This document shows, piece by piece, positions 10,799 to 22,684 of a stretch of DNA of 64,000 nucleotides (its first letter is position 1; each line of letters begins with the position of its first letter). A program made the translations under genes and the position numbers. The stretch lies in contig JAZHRO010000039.1 of NCBI GenBank assembly GCA_037157565.1, positions 46,128,001-46,192,000 on the forward strand. Direction: 5' to 3'. The notes beneath the pieces are model-generated. The model did not search any database. It saw only the letters and a list, made by a program, of their open reading frames with translations, and was not told the origin of the DNA. Origin of the DNA: Thalassia testudinum (lineage: Eukaryota > Streptophyta > Magnoliopsida > Alismatales > Hydrocharitaceae).

Positions 10799-13467
10799 TG
10801 GTGGCGTCGTGACTAGCTTTTGTTATAGAAATAGCGTTGTAGTACAGCTAGTTATTGCCATCATTACATATATAATCTTTTTACTCGGAAATAAAAGAGT
10901 TCCCGAGGTCGAACTCAGGGAGCAAGTCGTATTCTAGAAGTACAAATTCTTATTACAAAAATAAAGAGAGAGAGAGAGAGGGGAAAATTTTGCTTCTTCT
11001 TCTTCTCTTCTTTCTTCTTCTTGTCTTTTTGGTTGTTCTTCACCTGTGCTTTCTTCTCTTCTCTTTCTTTTTCTTCTTTGTCCTCATGTTCTTCTTTTCT
11101 TCTTGCTTCTCTGCTTCTTGTCTTCTCTTCCTGTTCTGCAGCTGCTAAGTGCTCGCTGCTTTCCTCTTTTTTTTTTTCTTCTTGGTTGCGGTTCTGTCCT
11201 TCTTTTCTTCTTCTTCTTTGTCTTCAGGACGTCGTCTGATTTTTCAATCAGACGACTTAAACTGCTGCTGCTACAGTGTGTCTCCTTCTCCTTCTTCTTC
11301 ACCTGTGCCTGCACACTCACGGTTTAAGTCAGAGGGCAAAACCTACTCTACCCTCCCCCCGCGTCTCTCTCTCTCAGAATTCACTCTTAGGAAAGCTCTC
11401 CCAGAGCAACCGGTTAATCGGGTACGCGGGTCGCGCCCGGGTCCAGGCCCACCGACGTGCGGTGGTGGGTGAGGAGTGCAGGTCGGGCTAATCGGGTCGG
11501 GCCAGGTCCGCGGGGCGTGAGCGCGGACGAGGCCGGGTAGTCGGGCGGGTGAGAGGGACCTCACCCCGTGATCAGGAGGCGAACAGCTTAAGGCACGTTT
11601 TGCCTTTAAGCGCCCGCGTGCCTCTCAAAGTTTCCATGGTGGGACTAAATGTCCCACCCCAATTGAGCGCCTGCAGCGGAGGAGGCAGCTGGCAATCGCG
11701 GCTTCACGTGAGGCCTTCGCCCCAGCTGCGAGCCTGGGACTCTTCGCGGAGATGCCCCGCGCAGCCTGGGAGTCGGACCTGGGCGAAACGCACCTGGAGC
11801 TGCAGGTTGAAGGTGCTTCTTCAGCGCAGCAATGGCGACGGCGGTCGAGATACCTGTCCACAGAGGAATGGCCTCTCGGCCTAATCAGATACGCGGAGAA
11901 CCTTCGCCATGGCACGGCGAAGGTGGTGGGGGGTCTAGCAGGCGGCGGGGCGGAGCATGAGGGCCACCCTAGGTTAAACTGCAAGCGGAGAAGTGGGTGT
12001 GTTCGATGGATCTGCAGAGGGCGTTTGGTGGGAAGTGGAAGGGCGGAAGAGGATCAGGGTGAGGAGGCGGAGGTTCTGCGGTGGTCGACGAGCCGTGTGT
12101 GTTGCTGGAGTGATGGGAACGGGTCGCCGGAGTGTGGCCGGAGGTGGAAAAGGTGAGGGTGATTAGGCGCGGTCGAGGGGTAATTAGATAAAAATAGCAG
12201 GGGGAAAGAAAAAGGGGATAGAGAAGACCTATTTCTAAACTAGCTAAAGTGACGAAGGGGACGAAGGGGCTGCCGGCTCGTACCTACCGGAGCTGGAGAA
12301 GAAATGCCCTGTGGGGGAGGACGGCGACGACGACGGGGAAGAGGCAGCGCGCGCCGGTATTGCGCGACGCGGAGGAGAATCAGGAAGAAGTCTCTGCTGC
12401 TGGTATTGCGGCAGAGCGAAGAGGAGGAGGAGGAGGAGAAGCCGCCGGAGCAAGGGGGCGTCTGTCGGAGTGGGAAGAGAGGAAAGTGAGGGGGTATCTC
12501 CGTCAGATCCGAGCTCCGAAGAATGGCGGAGCGACGGGGGTATTTATAGGGGCAGAATCAGAGAGGAGGGCGGAGACACGACCCTCGCCGGAGGACGTCG
12601 GAGGAAGGAGACCCATACCGTCCGTGCATTCGCACGGGTGGTATGGGCGGTCGCAGCACTCAGGGGGGTGCTCCTGCGGTGGCTGACGACGCAGGGCACC
12701 CCCATTTGACTTGGCAGACTCCCTCCCTTACCCTGCGTGGCGTCATGCTCCACGCAAGGTCGCCGGAGCATGGTGCTGCTCAGGTTTTGCAGGAGGGACC
12801 TAAATGCAAAGAACGAAGGAGAGTTAGGGCCAAAATGTGAGGGTTCAAAAGTTGAGGGCCAGAAAGTAAATGTATGAGGACCAAAGTGTAAAGTTGGTTA
12901 AGAAGGTTTCTTCTTAGGCTCGAGTTTTTATACATGACTAATTAGGACCTAAGGATTCTGATGGTGAATTTTATTTCTATATTAAACCTTGTTTGACCGG
13001 CCAATTTACGCAAAAACCCAAATTAAGTTGTTAATTGGGCATGGTTCTCAATGTAGGTCAAAATGGGTTCCTAAGGCCAAATTGAAGATTCTAAACCCTA
13101 GAGATTATTTTTCTATGAATTTTAGAGTGTTTATTCTATTTTTACTTTACCTGGAACCTCTTGTATTTAAGTGGGTTTCTTTTTAGGGTTACAGGATGTC
13201 ATTTAATTCTTCGGAGTTGCTGTAGCCCTTGTTGAGTAATTTCATCCCATTTTTCTTCTTATTAGGTTGTTTTGACCTATGTTTGGACCCTGAGTTACCC
13301 TGTTTTCAGATTGGATTGGTGAAATTGCATTTTTACCCCTCAGTTTATGTTTTCTTTGCAAACTCAGAATCTCTCTGAGCCAAGCCTTTCTAAGGTTTTG
13401 TAGGAGCTTTTAGTCTCTGTATTAGGTCAAAATGAGCTAGTTATGGTTTATGATGAGGTTCTCATCA
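10799..13467 (-). repeat. LTR B (5' LTR) of the Athila/Tat-type element
   Basis: About 2.67 kb and almost identical to LTR A along its whole length, with the same termini, TATA box (12541-12548) and hairpins. Differences are single bases and small indels, for example around 12571-12590 against 5371-5393. It abuts CACTA transposon sequence at 13468. Confidence 0.9.
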
Positions 13468-14000
13468 GGGTGCCCCTGTGCTGTTTGTGAATTACTCGCC
13501 CGTCGAGGCTTATGATCATGTTATATGGACAATGCAGGAAGTGTATATATACCTCACTTATATGCATTAGGTGTTGTTTTTGTAGCATGCCATAAGACTC
13601 AATCGACTTTAGTTCGGTGAAGTACCAAACTAAAGAAGGTCCTTACAGATTTGACCACAACTTAGTTTTTCTCATTACATGTAACCTTCTACGGTGAAAT
13701 TTCGGTTGCTTCTTCCTACTCTTCTCTGGTATACCAACTAATCTTATCTAGTTTCCTGTTATGCCCTTAATTGGGTGTTAAAGGAAATCTAGCTAAGGTT
13801 AGTATTAGGGGATATACTGGAGAAGTGCGGGAGATGCTTGCGAAATTTCATCGCAATAAGGTTATATGTAACGAGCAAACCTAAATTGTGATCAAATCTT
13901 TAAGGATGGGCTATAAAGTGAAAATCTTAATCAAGATACACATCATTCGATCCTTTCCCTTCCTAATAAGTGATTTGTTTACATTAAATTTTAGGTTACA
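13468..14000 (+). other. Upstream region of the CACTA transposase
   Basis: About 530 bases with no ORF of note. It is probably the promoter, 5' UTR or intron zone of the transposon. I see neither the CACTA terminus nor clear subterminal repeats, so the outer end was lost or displaced. Confidence 0.4.
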
Positions 14001-14471
14001 ATGGATAAATCTTAGATTGGATTGCGAGGTTCAGATTACACCAGATATAAGGATGGAGTAATTTCATTCCTAGCTTGGGCCTTTAATGACGATAGGAAGA
14101 TATTCAGGCGAGGTCAATTTGAGAATATATTCTGCCCATGCGGAAGATGTTTGAATGCTTCATTGCATGATCATAATACTGTGCTCGAGCACTGCATTTG
14201 TAATGGGTGGTGGCAGCATTACACTGCTTGGGTAGCTCATGGAGAGGAGTTGACCGAGAAAGTCATAAACAATAAGAACACTATTGACGAAGAGATCGAC
14301 GAGGAAATTAGTGATAGCGGAGGTGAAGAAATACAACACTTGTTGAACGAGATGAGAACAGGAGAGGATATAAATATAGATGAGGAAAATCCATTCAGTT
14401 GTAACCCATTCTATGATGATGTTATGGCGACTGATGATCCTATTGCTCCCGGTGTTACGAAAAATTTTTAG
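14001..14471 (+). pseudogene. CACTA transposase, N-terminal transposase-associated domain
   Basis: The frame opens at ATG 14001 with MDKS then a stop where the family has Trp (MDKSW), so TGG became TAG at codon 5. It continues with a Y-x-D-G-V-x-S-F-L core and the zinc-binding pattern CPCGRC...H...LEHCICNGW...W..HGE (about residues 40-80). This is the N-terminal domain found ahead of plant En/Spm transposases. The acidic tail ends at 14471. The early stop alone would abolish normal translation. Confidence 0.85.
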
Positions 14472-15950
14472 TTGTCGTTTTTGTTGAAGATGTTTCAACT
14501 AAAAGTTATGAATAGAGCTAGTGCTAAATTCATGTTAGAAGTACTTCAGTTTATTACTGAGCTGTTGAATAACCCTAATGGCTTTCCGACTTCATGGTAT
14601 GAGGCAAGGAAACAAATTCGTAAGCTCGGTTTGGACTATCAGAAGATCGTTGCATATCCGAATGACTGCATTATTTTTAAAAATGAATTCGCAAACTTGA
14701 GTAACAAGCCTGAATGTGGACTTCAGAGATATAAGGAAGGTCAAAATGAAAGCAAGAGCAAACAACCTTGGAAGGTTCTTCATTACTTCCCACCGACACC
14801 TAGGCTTCAACACCTTTTTATATCAACTAAAATTGCAAGGTGGATGACATGTCATCAGGATTGTAAATCTCGATATGGAAGAATACGTCATTCTACTGAT
14901 TCAGTGGAGTGAAAGAGATTTGACGAAAGAAACAACTCATTCGCTTCAGAAGCAAGGAACATGCGGTTGGGTTATGCAAGCGATGGATTCAATCCATTTA
15001 AGAGTATGTACCCGTCGTACTCTTTATGGCCAGTGGTAATGGTCACTTATACCTTACCTCCCTGGTTGTGTATGAGATCATTATTCATGATGCTGTCCCT
15101 ATTAATCCTTGGTCTAAAACAACCAGGAAATGCAATAGATGTTTATCTCCAGCCATTAATCGATGAACTAAAATAGTTGTGGTTCACCGGCCTGAAGACT
15201 TTTGATGCAGAAAAGAAAGAATTTTACAATATGCATACATCATTGTTGTGGACCATAAACGACTTTCTGGCGTATGTAAATTTGTCAGGTTAGAGCACTA
15301 AAAGAAAGCTTGCTTGCCTAATCTATATGGAAGACGCTCGTCACCTGTGACTACCGAAAAGTAAGAAATTTTGTTACTTAGGACATCGCAGATTTCTATC
15401 TATTGAACATAGATGGAGAAAGTCACAGTTCAGGAGTAAATTTGATGGCAGGACGTGTCTGTATTCGAAGGAAAATCCAAAAAATAAACTTAATACAAAT
15501 TCTATTAGGTTGTTGGGTCAGGTTATAATGGAGAGATTACAAGAAATTGGTGAGATACGGTTGGGTCGACCATTCAACCAGCACTAGAGGGCCTCGAGGA
15601 ATTCTGGATTTCGAAAGAAAAACATTTTCTTTTTAGAGCTGCCATACTGGAAAGATCTTAGAATACGTCATAATTTAAATGTTATGTACATCGAAAAGAA
15701 TGTGATGGATAACATCTTAGACGTATTAAATTTGACCGATGATCTAATCGACACCGTGAAAACAAGAAAAGACATGAAAACTTTAGGGATACGTCCGGAG
15801 CTGCATATTAATGAGGATGATGGCTACTTCTCACTTGCTATTTATAGCTTGAATCAAGACCAGAAGAATAGACTGCTCTCCTTCTTAAAGGAAATTCAGG
15901 TGTCAGATGGATTTTCCTTGCAGCTTTCTTGTTGTGTGAATGAAACGTAA
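14472..15950 (+). pseudogene. CACTA transposase, catalytic Tnp2-type domain (broken)
   Basis: Consecutive fragments read in transposase order: a coiled leader (14472-14640), PPTPRLQHLFISTKIARWM (about 14790-14850), ARNMRLGYASDGFNPF (14954-15003), LPPWLCM, PGNAIDVYLQPLIDELK (to 15172), HTSLLWTINDFLAY (about 15235-15280), LGHRRFLSIEHRW (about 15380-15420) and NLNVMYIEKNVMDNILDVL (15676-15740). This is the DDE-type transposase family of plant CACTA elements, which cuts at the CACTA termini. Several stops (for example at 14910 and 15174) interrupt it. Confidence 0.88.
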
Positions 15951-15978
15951 AAAAATATATCTGGCTTGAAAAGTCATT

Positions 15979-16364
15979 ACTCACACGTTTATATGTAGGT
16001 ATTGTTTCCATTGGCGATACAGGAAATACTGCCAGAGTTAGTTGATTCATTCACAGAGATGAGTAGGTTTTTCAAAGCTATTTGTTCAAAGACATTACAG
16101 AATGATACGTTGGAATACTGGGATAAACGAATAGTCATTACTATCTGTAAGATGGAACATATTCTTCTCCTGGCCTTCTTCGATGTAATGGTTCATCTCA
16201 CGCTACATCTTGCAAATGAAGCGATAATAAGTGGACCTATACAATTAAGATGGATATATCCTGTGGAGAGGTTATTGAAAAAGCTTAAAGATTATGTTTT
16301 GAACAAGGCAAAGCTGGAAGGATCAATTGTAGAAGGCTATCTCGTGGAAGAGTGTATTGATTAA
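15979..16364 (+). pseudogene. CACTA transposase DUF4218-like segment
   Basis: Open from about 15979 to the stop near 16362. It shows the family signatures FKAICSKTL, FDVMVHLTLHL, GPIQLRWIYPVERLLK and EGSIVEGYLVEECI. In CACTA transposases this domain follows the catalytic domain. The fragment is well preserved and probably an exon, since it follows an AT-rich stretch after 15940. Confidence 0.88.
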
Positions 16365-16800
16365 TTCTACGTCCATGTTTATGAATGAAACAGACAACTG
16401 CTTTAATAAATTTTAAAGGAATTATAAGGGGGAATACAATGACAATGATGAAGAACGTTTGTTAATTTTTGAAATCAGAGGAAGGTTGATTCTTCATACA
16501 GAGTACAAGGTTATTTCAGAAAATGACAGACATTGCGCGCATTTATATATTTTAAAACAAATTCCTGAAATTGATCTATTTTACAAGAAATTCGAACAAT
16601 TATCTCTTTCTAGCACAAACGAATTTGGCCTCCTAGATTAGTTTAAAGACCGAGTTCATCAATTGAAAGAGGATAAGGACCCACGTTGGGTACCATATTT
16701 TGATGTAATTATCGATTCACCATTACAGTATGCACATTACCACTCTAAGTATATAATAAATGGGTTTAGATTCAGAATAAAAGAAATTGATGACAAGAAG

Positions 16801-16805
16801 GTTAC
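16801..16805 (+). repeat. Target site duplication GTTAC (left)
   Basis: GTTAC directly precedes the LTR start. The matching copy is at 19538-19542, directly after the LTR end. A 5-bp duplication is standard for Ty3-gypsy integrases. Confidence 0.9.
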
Positions 16806-19537
16806 TGATGAGAACCTTATCATGAACCTTAACTAGCACATTTTGACCTAATAAATTGAACAAAAGCTCGTACAAAACCTAAGAGAAGGCCTAAATCAGG
16901 GAATTGCTAATCAGAGGATAAAAATTATACAAGGGGTAAAACTGTAATTTTACTGTTGCAGTACATGAATGGGATTTCTAAGGGTCTAGACATAGGCCAA
17001 GTGGACTTGATAAGAGAAAACGTGGAATGGTTTGGTCAGAAAAGGGATATGAAAAAAATCTGGGAATTAAATGACGTTATGTAACCCTAAAACAAATTCA
17101 CTTTAATTCACGAAGTTCTAGTCAAGACAAAAATCAATTAAATCCTCTAAAATTTATGAAAAAATATCCCCTAGGGTTTAGAACCTTCAATTTGGCCGTT
17201 GGAACCTATCTTGACCTAGATTGAGAACCATACCTAATTTTTGACCTAATTTGGATTTTTAAGCAAAATATCTACTAAAACATGGTCAAACCTAAAATCC
17301 GACTACACCATTGGGTTTCTTAGGTCCAAATTAGGTTTATACCAAAATTTGGACCTAAGGAAAGGTCGTCTTGACCCACTTTACAAAATGGTCCTCAATA
17401 ATTACTTTTTGACCTTTAGCTTTCTGAAACCTTGCAAAGACCCCCCTATCTTTCCCGTCATCTTCTTCAATTGGGTCCCTCTGCCAGCCGCATGCGCAGG
17501 CCATACCTCCGGCGACTTTGTACGGAGGATGGCACCACGCATGCATAAGGAGCCGGCTCCAGATTTGAAAGGGGAGCTCCATGTGAAGCCCCCTACCGCA
17601 TGGGTCAGCTCCCATGCCCTGTCGGCCGCCTTACCTCTCGTGCGAACGTGCGAGAGGTATTTGTCTCTGTCTGCCCCCATCTCCGACGGGGTTTTTCCCG
17701 CCTCTTTTGCGCACTTCGCAGCCGGCTGATGGCTATTTAAGGAGCGGCACCCTCTGCCGCATCCTTCAAGCCTGTTTTGGCCAGAGATAACCCTCCAATT
17801 TCATCTCCCCCTCCGGCGACTCTCCTCCTCCTCTCTCGTCGCCCTGCCACCATACCAGTGGCAGGGTTGCCTTTGTCGTCCTCCGCCGCGCCGCTCCGTA
17901 CCAGCGGGCGCCCTCCAGCCCCTCTTCCTCGTCATCGTCTCTTCCCCTGGGCACCTTTGTCTCCGGGGACGGCAGTACCAACCGCTCACCACCTCCGCCT
18001 CCTCCGTTCACTCCTAACCTACCAGCTAAGTCCCTTTTACTCTTCCCTTTAATTCCCCTCTATCAATTTGTTGTTTCGACCCCTCTACACCACTGTCCAC
18101 CTTCACCATCTCCACCTTCGACCATTGACTTCTGCGAGGTCATTTCACCACCACAGACAGATCCACCCCTCGCCAACCGATTTTCGAGCATCACCTCCAC
18201 CCATTGATCACCCTGCGACCCTTCATTCATTGCGCCAACCACTGTTGCCTCCCCCCGAACAAACCCATTCACACAGACTCAGACTAACTTGGGCACGCAT
18301 GCCTAGGTCGCTCTGAGCCACACTGACCACTGCAATAACTTCGCCGTGCTCTGGCGAAGCCTGCCAAACGTTCTGACAGGGCCACGAGGCCGTTTTGTTG
18401 ATTTCAGGTCTCCGCCTTCGCTGCCATTAAAGAGCAATCTTCGAGCTTGCTCGCAGGCTCGCTCCAGGCATCCGTGTCCTAGGTTGGAGTCCCAGGCTGC
18501 GCAGAAGAGCTTCGCGCATGGTCCCAGGTCCCCAATTGAAGCCACAAGCCTTGCGTCTTGCTGCAATTGGAAGGGCACCCCCTGTTGCGGGCACGCGAGA
18601 AGGGAGGGGCGCGGATAGTCCTACATCAGTAGTTGCTAACGCCTCGCGCCTACATAAATTGTAAAAGTGATTGAGGCTTATCGCCTCAGTCACACGGGGT
18701 GAGGTCCCTCTCACCCGACCTCATCCGCGACCACCCCCCGTGGACCTGGCCCGACCCGATTACCCAACCTGTGCACACTTCACCCACCACCGCACGCCGG
18801 TGGGCCTGGTCCCGGGCTCGTCACCCAACCCGCATACCCGATTAGGCTCTGGGAGAGCGAACCTTGGAGTGAAACAGAGAGAGAGAGATGCGGGGAGGGT
18901 AGGGGTAAGGTTTTGCCTAACCGTATGCCTATGCAGGGAATTGAAGGAGAAGAAGGAAGGAAGGAGCAGCTGAAGACTTAGCCGCGAAAGCAGCTGCGGG
19001 TAGAGAGAGGAGAAGAAGGCTTAGGAGCAGAAGGAGAAAAGGAAGAGAAGAAGACAGAAGCTGAAGCAGGAGAAGAGGAAGAGGAGAAGCAAGCTCAAGA
19101 GTGAAGAAGAAGTGAAGAAGAAGAGCAGGAAGCCAACTGAAGAAGGAGAAGGCAGAGACAGAGCGAAAGGGAGAAGAAGAGAAGGAAGCTGCCGCAAAGA
19201 GGAAGGCCAAGCAGCTGAAAGAAGAGAAAAAAAGAAGCCAAGAAGAAGAAGGATGGCACAAGTATTGTAGCAAGTGGCTACTTAAGGTGTCTGATCCATA
19301 GAGTCAGACGTCTGAAGACAGAGAGAAAGGAGGACAAAAGAAGAAAGAGAGAAGAAAAGAGAAGAGACAAATTTTTATTTCCTCTCTTTAATCTTTTTGT
19401 AAAACAGCATATTGTAAATTGTGATTTTCTACGCTTCTAGAATCAAGCTTGCTCCCTGAGTTCGACCTCAGAGAATTTTTTGTATTCGAGCAATAAATAA
19501 ATCAAACGCAGTGACGATTCTAAAAAGATCGCCACCA
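16806..19537 (+). mobile_element. Solo LTR of Athila/Tat type (LTR C)
   Basis: Starts TGATGAGAACCTTATCA and ends CGCCACCA, flanked by a perfect 5-bp target duplication GTTAC (16801-16805 and 19538-19542). No priming site or internal sequence adjoins it, so recombination between the two LTRs has removed the rest. It is clearly diverged from LTRs A/B and nearer in texture to the copy at 33790. It keeps a TATTTAAGG promoter-like box near 17733, the CTTCGCC/GGCGAAG hairpin near 18340-18365, a perfect TCAGACGTCTGA palindrome (19304-19315) and the TCGACCTCAGAG box near 19463. Confidence 0.92.
19304..19315. promoter_or_regulatory. Perfect 12-bp palindrome TCAGACGTCTGA (LTR C)
   Basis: Sits just after a TCTGA/TCAGA hairpin arm. 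The same 12-mer occurs in LTR D (36303-36314) and in the copia LTR (63456-63467), and 11 of 12 bases occur in the chromovirus LTR (44785-44795). Its ACGT core is the kind bound by plant bZIP proteins; binding is inferred, not shown. Confidence 0.6.
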
Positions 19538-19542
19538 GTTAC
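19538..19542 (+). repeat. Target site duplication GTTAC (right)
   Basis: This is the right-hand partner of 16801-16805. Removing the LTR and one copy restores continuity of the transposase C-terminal domain. Confidence 0.9.
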
Positions 19543-20077
19543 ATAACAAGCTGAAGTTGTTGATTCAGATATTTCCACCGATTCAGATGGATACTATGGT
19601 AAAATCAAAGAAATTGTAGAGATTAGCTTCAGATATGATCGTAGAGTTGTCCTATTTAAATGTCATTAGTTTGATTCTTTTAAAGAGGGAACCGGTTTAA
19701 AAATTGATAAGAAACACAATTTCTTGAGTTTAAATCTTAATCATCAAATTCTTCAGTCTGATGAATCATTTACATTGGCATGTCAAGCGGCACAAGTTTT
19801 TTATGTTCCCGGTAATTGCCAAAGGAGATGGGTTATACCCATAAGAACAGTACTGCGCGACCATTTTGACACACAATCTGAAGCATACCAAGAATTAACA
19901 GAAGAAAATCATTTATTTGCAATAGATGTTGACGTTTAAGGTTAATAACAATTTCTTTGCTTTGTTACATTTCTGTTTAAATGAAATTTTTTTACGTTTA
20001 GCAAACTTTTTTCATTAATGATTTATATATTAATGATTTTTAACTATATTAATTATTACATTTTTTACTTGTTACAG

Positions 20078-22007
20078 ATGAAGTTGTTTAAGAAAAAACC
20101 TAGAAGAAAAGGTCCTCCTGAGACACAGCCCTCTACGCCACCCCCCCCCACAGCAGGCTCAACACCCCCCTCACGGCAGGTTCAGCCACCCCTCATTCAC
20201 GTTTCATATGACATAGGGAGATGGCATGTTTACTACAGGCGAGGGAGAAGGGAAAGGGGAAAGAGATTGCTCAGACCTTCCCAGATCGACTAGAGGATGA
20301 TCCAGATTATAGAGGATCAGATGACGTCGAGGGGGAGGAGGAGGGGGAGGAAGAGGGAGAGGAGGAGGGCGAGGAGACGCAGGATGAGAGGGTGGGGAGT
20401 ACATCCCAAGTTCATGTCCACTACTCACTTGCGAACGTAGGTTTTGGTAAGAAATCATATCCCTTTAAGAAGTAAATTACATTCCTTCATAAATATATAA
20501 TGAATATAATTAATATTTACGCAGGTAGATAAGAAGAGGGCGGGGGAAGACAATATCTAAACCTCTAGCGTATCTCCCAAGGCGTGAGATTAACAAATAG
20601 GCTCCAATCCACAGGGGAGGGAGAGGATTACCCGGGCTTTATCAGTCAATTTGGCACAATTGTTAAGTCTATTGTGCCCGTTTCCTATTTCGACTGGAGG
20701 AAGGTGCCCGCAGAACTAACGATGCAGCTCATCCTTCAGTTGGAGGTAATTTTATTTACAAAAGTTATTTATTTTATAATTTTATCTTAAATTTATTTTA
20801 AAGTAACATTGACATATATATTTTTAAAATTAATGTAGCAAAGTTATGATTGGGGTGATGGCCCCAATGCCTCTTAATATATCCTTAAACATGCTGCCAA
20901 AATCCATAGGGATTGGAGGACGGAGACCAAGAGGAATGTAAGAATTTTTAAATATTTTTATTTTTATTATATACATAATTTCTTATATTATTTCTAACAA
21001 TTTATATTTGGTATTTAGTGGCTTTCGAACAAGAGTTCACTCAAAAAGGGAATGCGTGAAGCTCATCCTGATGTCATGCCTGACGATTGGAAGAAGGCAT
21101 GCGAACATTGGATGAATCCAAAGACAGAGGTTTGTAAACGATTAGAAATTATTCTATTAATTTCATATTTTTTAAATTCATAAAAAATATTATTATGTAT
21201 GTCTACAGGAGTAAGCATAAAGAAATGAAGCCAATAGGGCTAAAACTCCACCACAGACTCATTGTTTGGGTCAAAGGAGCATCAAGACAGTCAGGAGTCG
21301 TTATGTAAGTATTAAAATTATTTTTCAATTAAATATTACTTAATTTTTAATTTATTTGAACTTAGTTGTATGGTTTTTATTTTTTTAGTCTGCTGCACAT
21401 AATATGATGGAAATGACGAGGATGGAAATCTACTAGGTTACCCATAGTAAACGAGCAGCTGAGAGTGCTCATAAGTGGATTTATGAGTCATACCAGGAGA
21501 AACACGTGAGGTTCCTAAACTCAAAAAATTTATAACTTTCTATATATATATTACAATAATATTTTTTAATAGATTTAGGATCAAGTGGTACAATTAGTAC
21601 ATCCCGTCGCTGACAAGACCTTTAACAGCGTCCAGCATCCTTTGGATCCAAAGGAGGCATTTAGGAGAGTGATGCCACTAGACCATTGTGGTTTCATTCG
21701 TAGTGTAAGGAGGGCATACTCGTTATCGACCTGGTTTGGGAGGAAATGTGTTGTCTCATCTAGTATTGTCGATCAGTTGCATCAAAAGATTGACACACTA
21801 TAGAGACGAGATGAGGAGAGGGAGAAGAGAGAGTCAGAGATAAAGGACAAGATGAATGCAATGGATGAGAAACTTCAGCAGCTTATAACCCTTATTCAGA
21901 ATAAGGGTCAGTCAGAGCATCCATCTTCTATGAATCCCAGCATCTATAGACAATACGACGACGACTCCATGGGTGGTGGAGGTGGCATTGGGGTAGCTAC
22001 ATTTTGA
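20078..22007 (+). pseudogene. CACTA second gene (TnpA/Ptta-like), several exons, broken
   Basis: The first exon starts with ATG at 20078, just after an acceptor-like TTACAG, and encodes a basic, Pro-rich N-terminus. A following segment has an EEGEEEGEE acidic run (about 20330-20390). Further exons are separated by AT-rich intron-like stretches: 20584-20740 (YFDWRKVPAEL), 21005-21130 (WKKACEHWMNP), about 21205-21300 (EANRAKTPPQTHCLGQRS, out of frame), 21390-21500, and 21585-22007, ending with a Gly-rich tail and TGA at 22005. Order and motifs fit the plant Ptta/En-Spm transposase-like proteins that bind subterminal repeats. Stops and frameshifts are present. Confidence 0.7.
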
Positions 22008-22134
22008 TTTTTATTCATTTTCTTTTATTATGTAAATATTATCTTTTTAAACTTTTAATATACTACGTTTTATATTAATGAAATATAAATTTATGTTCAT
22101 TTACATTACTTATTTTACTATAAAATCATGACTT

Positions 22135-22680
22135 TTAACTCCGATTAGTAGGTAATTTTCATCTACCGGTAATAAAAAAAGATACTTATACATTTGCCGT
22201 CGATTATTCAAATAGGCGATGGCAAAAATATTTTTACCATCACCTATATACCGTCGCTCACTTAAATATGCGACGATAATAAAAGTTTTGCTGTACCAAG
22301 GTAAATCAAAAAGTAGCTTTATGATGTTGGTGATAATTATAAGCATCGGTAATAATATTTTTACCGTCGGTTATATAACCGACGATAAACTGGCTTAAAC
22401 AATGGGGTAAAGTCAAAAAATGTACGTAAATGCGCGAAGAAATGACTTACATATACCGTCGATTTGTATATAATCGACAGTAAAAATAATTACCGTCAAT
22501 TATGAAACGACGTTGAAAATTTTCATTCATCCGATGGTCGTATATTATTTCAACGTCAGATTATCCTTATAACCAACAGTAAATCTAAACAGCGATGGAA
22601 TTAATGGTGTCGCTTATTGTCAACGGTTACAATAGATTTAGTGTCAATTTTGAACCGACGTCAAAAATCATATATGTTGT
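22135..22680 (+). repeat. Subterminal repeat zone of the CACTA element
   Basis: Many short direct and inverted copies of an ACCGTCG / CGACGGT-like unit, often paired around TATATA (for example ACCGTCGGTTATATAACCGA near 22365). Subterminal arrays like this are the binding sites of the TnpA-like protein in En/Spm elements. Confidence 0.75.
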
Positions 22681-22684
22681 AGTG
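22672..22684 (+). repeat. 3' terminal inverted repeat end of the CACTA element
   Basis: TATGTTGTAGTG at the right border has the complement CACTACAACATA, the CACTA signature. The flank continues TAATGA. The left partner was not found, so the 3-bp target duplication cannot be checked. Confidence 0.75.

Larger units (their letters stand above)
3592..13467 (-). mobile_element. Athila/Tat-type LTR retrotransposon, apparently non-autonomous (LTR A - internal - LTR B)
   Basis: Read on the minus strand the order is: LTR B (13467-10799), tRNA-Asp priming site (10792-10776), a ~4.5 kb internal region, a polypurine tract ending at 6268, and LTR A (6267-3592). The LTRs start TGATGAGAACC and end CGCCACCA. 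They differ by scattered substitutions and small indels only, so insertion was recent compared with the other elements here. The internal region has one long frame (7818-9710) and no recognisable Gag zinc knuckle, protease, RT, RNase H or integrase. Mobility would therefore need proteins supplied by an autonomous relative. Target duplications cannot be checked because an extra leader lies beyond LTR A. Confidence 0.8.
16600..19939 (+). pseudogene. CACTA transposase C-terminal DUF4216-like domain, interrupted by a solo LTR
   Basis: The first half (about 16600-16805) includes PRWVPYFDVIIDSPLQYAHY and a segment ending DDKK. The second half resumes at 19543, with a YYGKIKEIVEI-type motif near 19590, a FKCH.FDS motif, and ACQAAQVFYVPG near 19785-19825. 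It ends near 19939 with an acidic tail. The break at 16805/19538 is a 2732-bp LTR insertion with target repeat GTTAC. This domain usually closes the transposase gene. The insertion proves the transposon was already in place when the LTR element arrived. Confidence 0.85.
13468..22684 (+). mobile_element. En/Spm (CACTA) DNA transposon, decayed, 5' end missing, split by a solo LTR
   Basis: It contains a TnpD/Tnp2-type transposase in pieces (14001-16805 and 19543-19939), a second TnpA-like gene (20078-22007), a subterminal repeat zone (22135-22680) and a 3' terminus ending GTTGTAGTG (complement CACTACAAC) at 22684. No matching CACTACAA 5' end is visible upstream, where LTR B abuts at 13468. Stops and frameshifts throughout show it is inactive. 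Confidence 0.85.
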
